A DNA stretch of 6,813 nt from Candidatus Auribacterota bacterium. GTDB taxonomy: Bacteria; Auribacterota; UBA6266. The translations under genes were made by a program, and so were the position numbers. The notes below the pieces were generated by a model. The model had not been told where the DNA came from and ran no database searches. It worked only from the letters and a program-made list of their open reading frames with translations. This document shows, one piece after another, positions 6,674 through 6,813 of the stretch. The DNA is taken from the NCBI GenBank assembly GCA_016933315.1, contig JAFGBE010000087.1:1-6813 (forward strand), given 5' to 3'. The number at the start of each line of letters is the position of its first letter. The stretch's first letter is position 1.

Positions 6674-6813
6674 ATGAAAAAGATATTTTTATTTTTCTTC
6701 AATATAGCATTTTTTGCCATCTGTACTAATGGTGTTCCCGATTCATCGGTTGATGGTCCGGTTACAGTTGACGGCGATAATGTGTCTTATGACCGTAATA
6801 CCCAGATTTTATC
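6674..6813 (+). CDS. OstA-like LPS transport/assembly protein (LptD or LptA type), N-terminal fragment cut by the window edge
   Basis: Translation from ATG 6674 stays open for 46 codons to the window edge. It begins MKKIFLFFFNIAFFAICTNG, a signal peptide with two lysines and a phenylalanine-rich core. The mature part contains PVTVDGDNVSYDRNTQIL (29-46). This matches the opening strands of the OstA-like periplasmic beta domain shared by LptA and the N-terminus of LptD, where the usual pattern is P-V-x-x-x-a-D-x-v-x-Y-d. In the Lpt pathway these proteins carry LPS across the periplasm and insert it into the outer membrane. AGGA lies five bases upstream of the ATG and a good promoter candidate lies ahead of it. 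The fragment is too short to tell LptD from LptA, so no gene symbol is given. A signal peptide followed by a polar gap before the domain is slightly more LptD-like. Confidence 0.65.
   Translation, partial: MKKIFLFFFNIAFFAICTNGVPDSSVDGPVTVDGDNVSYDRNTQIL

Overview
The window looks like chromosomal DNA from a diderm (Gram-negative-type) bacterium outside the well-studied lineages. Base composition is slightly AT-leaning, all six genes lie on the + strand, and Shine-Dalgarno sites are purine-rich. The diderm inference rests on the fragment at the right end, which resembles the OstA-like N-terminus of an LPS transport/assembly protein, and on exported and membrane proteins beside it. A large GT-C/TMTC-like membrane protein with TPR repeats is the sort of gene often met in uncultivated phyla such as Omnitrophota or Elusimicrobiota. 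That placement is a guess; nothing in the window fixes the taxon.

Left part (1-3716), nucleotide biosynthesis: the 3' three-quarters of carB (large subunit of carbamoyl-phosphate synthase), cut by the window edge, overlaps purF (glutamine PRPP amidotransferase) by four bases (ATGA). The purF ribosome-binding site lies inside carB, so the two are almost certainly co-transcribed and translationally coupled. This joins a pyrimidine/arginine step to the committed step of purine synthesis; both enzymes depend on glutamine nitrogen.

Middle (3717-4633): a 91-base gap holds no clear terminator but does hold a weak promoter candidate and a perfect 14-bp palindrome. It is followed by a TTG-started gene for an exported 193-residue protein (signal peptide, small beta domain, acidic helical tail), then a 66-residue two-helix membrane protein. 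I recognise neither as a named family.

Right part (4635-6813), envelope: one base after the small membrane gene starts a 655-residue polytopic protein with the hallmarks of the TMTC/PMT-like GT-C glycosyltransferases, ending in about six TPR repeats. A 71-base gap then carries a good sigma70-type promoter (TTGAAA-N18-TATAGT, extended -10) overlapped by a dyad. It leads into the start of an OstA-like gene that runs off the right edge. The region therefore passes from housekeeping nucleotide metabolism to envelope or glycan functions. I saw no RNA genes, mobile elements, CRISPR arrays or long repeats, and no clearly novel system. The most interesting items are the small-protein/TMTC-like pair and the promoter-operator candidate in front of the OstA-like gene.
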